Positions 60,801 to 64,000 of a stretch of 64,000 bases of DNA are shown here, piece after piece (the first letter of the stretch is position 1; each line of letters opens with the position of its first letter). The translations under genes were made by a program, and so were the position numbers. Under the pieces are notes generated by a model, which made no database searches, was not told where the DNA came from, and saw only the letters and a list, made by a program, of their open reading frames with translations. The stretch spans positions 6,435,757 to 6,499,756 of the forward strand of contig JACDOX010000016.1 of assembly GCA_014549065.1 (NCBI GenBank), written 5' to 3'. Source of the DNA: Cardinalis cardinalis. Its lineage: Eukaryota > Chordata > Aves > Passeriformes > Cardinalidae.

Positions 60801-63800
60801 TAAAGGCAGATGCAGGACTCTTATTACCCCAGGTGGTACCCCTGAAAGGAGAAAAAAGTTAAGTTTTCAAGTACATATGGCATTCTTTAGCTCTCTTTTT
60901 CAGGAACGTTGGTTGCAAGTACAAGAAGCTGCATGCAAACCTTATTTCTAACCATGACAATTAACTAAGTTAAATATATGGCCTCTTTCAACAAGCCTTA
61001 CCTTGAACGTTCTTTCAGCTTAAAAAATGGGATCTTTCTCTTCTTCACTGTCGTAATATTTAACACAGGAACAGACCATTAGTTTGTGTGCTGCCTAATA
61101 CATTANGCTAAACTGAGTGGATTAATGCCTTCTGGTAATATTCATTGGCCATGGTGCCTTGTTATCCTAGAGCCTGTGTGCTGAAAAAGCAACCAAAGAA
61201 TCACAACAACTGCTGTAAACATCTAACCAGTGCACGGGGCAGAAAACAACAGGGCAAGTAAAGGCAATCCAATCTGGCTTTATTTGGGTCTGCAATTACA
61301 GTAGCTATGATCAATGGTGGTTATGAAGTATATATTGGATGTAGATTTCCTATGAATGAATAAAATTCTGTAGCCTTCAAATTAACTAATATACCCATTT
61401 CATTAATCTTTGCTAGTCGTCACCGAAAAGTAAATCTCACTGTTCCAAAAATCTAAAGCCTGTGCATTTTCAGCTACATCAACAAGCTTTTAAATATTTT
61501 TAATTGAAAGTATCTCATAGAAGGTAATGCAGCATTCATCTTGCTTTGGATGACACGAGGCATATACTGCAATATTTTAACTAATGTTTTATTTAAAGAC
61601 AGACTTGAAAAGTCTGTGTGAGTAATTGCCAGTTTGTCAGCTGAATCACTTTATCCTTTGGAGGAACTTTTTGTCATTATATTAGATGATTCCCAATTTC
61701 AGCACAAGNCAATTTATAGGATAAATGTACCTCAGTGTCATGCATTCCATTCTTGAATACTAAAATATTATTTGGGGGGTTGTTTTTACAAAATTGTTAT
61801 CCTTCCTAACTTTACAAGCATATTACTAAGTGATAGTAGATAGTAATATGCATTGAAAACCTGTGTTTTTATAGAAAAAAACCCAAAGATCTCTCTTTTT
61901 TTATATTTGAAAAATATTTTTAAAAAATAATTTGAAAAAAAAAAGTCTACTAATTATCTTCTTAGTATGAGAAAATATTTATGTATAGTGTAGCGATCCC
62001 ACCTGAGAATTTTTATGTATCTTAATGGAACTGTCTGAATGGAAGAGCCGGTAGAACTGGACCCCTTGTGCTCAGAATACAGCATTTACCCATCAGATAC
62101 TACACTTGCACACTGCCAAAAAGCAGGCTATATGAACAGCATTTCTAATTATTGTAAATCAATTNAGGGCTATTTTGTGTTTTTAAAATGCTTATGCTCC
62201 TTTGACAGAAAAAGAAATTCTGCTTATGCTGAACAGACTGGCATATATTAATCCTCAAAATGTGGCACAAACCCATACATTTTTAAACTCTAGAATAAAA
62301 TAATCTNAAGGATCTTGTTTGAGTTTTTGGTTTAAGTGGGCAGATATGCAGAAGATTTACTGGATCAATTAAAATTCTAACTGTATTCCTTGTCAAACTA
62401 TTTTAATCTGTTTATGTCTGGATTGTTCACCTATCTGTGTACAGAAATAAAAAGTGTGTGAGACTGACTTGCACAGATATCTGTAGGAGAAACTGCATCT
62501 TGTATTTTATGTAGGAGGGAAGCAGTTGGGAGATGAGCAAGAAACATATGAATCATCTTACGACTACAATCTACATCCAACTTCCTCCTCACAGGAAATA
62601 AAGTTACCTGACAATATAGCCAGCAGAGTGGGTTTCTGACAACTTTGCATAAAGTTTGGTTGAAGAACCCTCATATTTTTAAATATCTGTAAGAACATTT
62701 TTGCTAAATATATCCAAAGCACTTGATCTGAACAAAATTAAAACTGGAGAATTAAAAAAATGACCCAAAAAGCATATATTTGCAATGAAAGCATTAGCTT
62801 GCAAATCAGAGCTGTAGTTTGAAACAGAACTTCAGTAGTGTTGCCATCTGGGTCTGATTAATTTGGTCACTGTTTCTAAAATCAGCACTAATGATTTCAC
62901 ACACACCANCCCTTACCTAACCTTCCTGCTTTTAAATTCGCATGGCTTTGATTTTAAGAAGTCCCTAACTGAAAACTTCCCATACTCTTTGGGTGGTACC
63001 CACTGAACTGATGAATGAGCAGCTTTTCACACCTTCACTTCCTCTCAAAGGATCAGGGAAACATCCCAGGTATTTTGGCAGAAGCTTTGCTTTGACTCTC
63101 ACACCTGTCCTTTGATCTCCCCCTGCGAGGTGCTGCCTTTGCTGTCAGGAGCAGCTTTCNAAGGCTCACATGACCACTGAGAAGCAGGAAAATGCTGCTC
63201 CCCTGGAGCTGTGAGTTCCCCCAGGCGAGTCTCTAAGGACTGTGCCTCTGCTTCTCGTTTTGGACACAGCCAAGAGTTGTGGTAGCTCAGGCAGGATCCC
63301 TTCCAGGGTCAAGGGCATGGCTTCAATAGGAAGGATTTCCATTCTTGAAATTACTATTGTTTTCTACATTGCATATCTATTTTAAATACATTTTCATTTT
63401 TTCCATCACAGTTTCATGCATGCTTTGATACAAGAAGGACTGACAAATGTTACTGAAGGAATACCTGCACAAGCAATCTGGTTTTTAGAGCAAAAGGAAN
63501 CTGCAGATTGGCTCTGGAGGCTAAGAATGGAATATCTCTCCCGTGCCAATCTCTCTGACACAGCTTGCAACAGATTCTGCCCAATGATTTTTAGGTGTTT
63601 ACTTATTCTCAAGGAATTCATTTCCCATGACTCTGTGCTTACATTAGACACAGAAGTACTGTATTTATATTTAGGGAAGTTGAATTTTTCAACCTGAAAA
63701 GAGGCCAAACCATNTTTACAAATGTGCTAAAATCTTCTTTCAAAGGGTGTTATCCACTTTTGAAAACAGGCCTCTTCAGTTAGAAATATATTTGTATTTA

Positions 63801-64000
63801 AAAGAAAACAAAGCCTGAAAAATTTTAACTTGAGGGCCCAGAATTCTGATANTCTCAGAAAAAGAGCAAGGCTTGATCAAAGGCATGAATTGGAGTCCCT
63901 GGTTCTCTCTCTTTAGGAAGACAAGCAAGAAAANAATAGTAAAAACAGCAGAGCAGCACAAACTCTCACTTTCAGTCAAATGGAATACTTAAATAAAGCA
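60801..64000. other. AT-rich single-copy DNA, no gene recognised
   Basis: No gene or RNA gene was recognised. The block at about 61480-61690 has a conserved-element look (TTTTTAATTGAAAG, TTTAACTAATG). A perfect inverted repeat at 61818-61851 is listed separately. A GC-richer pocket at 63000-63330 has no recognisable content, and opposite frames at 63406-63708 and 63416-63697 shadow each other. Confidence 0.5.
61818..61851. repeat. Perfect 11-bp inverted repeat
   Basis: GCATATTACTA (61818-61828) and TAGTAATATGC (61841-61851) are exact reverse complements with a 12-base spacer. The stem is AT-rich and short, below microRNA-precursor size. No flanking target-site duplication was seen. Confidence 0.7.

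Overview
The window looks like vertebrate, almost certainly avian, nuclear DNA from a gene-poor region (a gene desert or one or more very large introns). The best taxonomic evidence is three fragments of CR1 LINEs of the avian type, two with the characteristic 3' end (…TTCCAACCTAAA…ATTCTATGATT-like), at 20882-20951 (+), 36886-37258 (+) and 60692-60800 (-). Repeat density is low, composition is AT-rich and CpG-poor, and there is no sign of bacterial gene organisation: no ribosome-binding-site/ORF trains, no rRNA or tRNA genes, no insertion sequences, no CRISPR.

No protein-coding gene could be identified by homology. The longest ATG-type frames (181 codons at 30352-30894 on the minus strand, 152 codons at 13069-13524 on the plus strand, and 147 codons through the microsatellite at 29696-30136) are about what chance gives in six frames of 64 kb and show no recognisable domain. 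The frames over the microsatellite are pure repeat artefacts.

Layout. 1-20.9 kb is single-copy AT-rich DNA with a GC-rich patch near 1.3-1.45 kb, small local duplications and one conserved-element-like block at 19.25-19.35 kb. 20.9-29.7 kb is again single-copy after a short CR1 stub. At 29.73-29.93 kb lies a 195-bp uninterrupted polypurine tract, mostly (AGAAG)n. 30-37 kb holds a conserved-element-like block at 32.1-32.3 kb and the largest CR1. 39.6 kb has a tRNA-like SINE relic and 47.2 kb a MIR/L2-like relic, followed at 47.5 kb by a small CpG cluster. 54.4-54.7 kb is dense in homeodomain-type TAATTA sites. The right end carries a third CR1 stub and a good 11-bp inverted repeat.

Several short open segments sit between good-looking splice signals. 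Six of them on the plus strand (25.2, 29.0, 50.9, 54.1, 57.4 and 58.1 kb) join in a consistent reading phase and end in a stop. This is presented as a testable, low-probability gene model, not as an annotation, because the segments were picked by eye from many possibilities. I also count about 170 isolated single n characters (roughly one per 370 bases) and one nn pair. These look like masked heterozygous sites, not assembly gaps.
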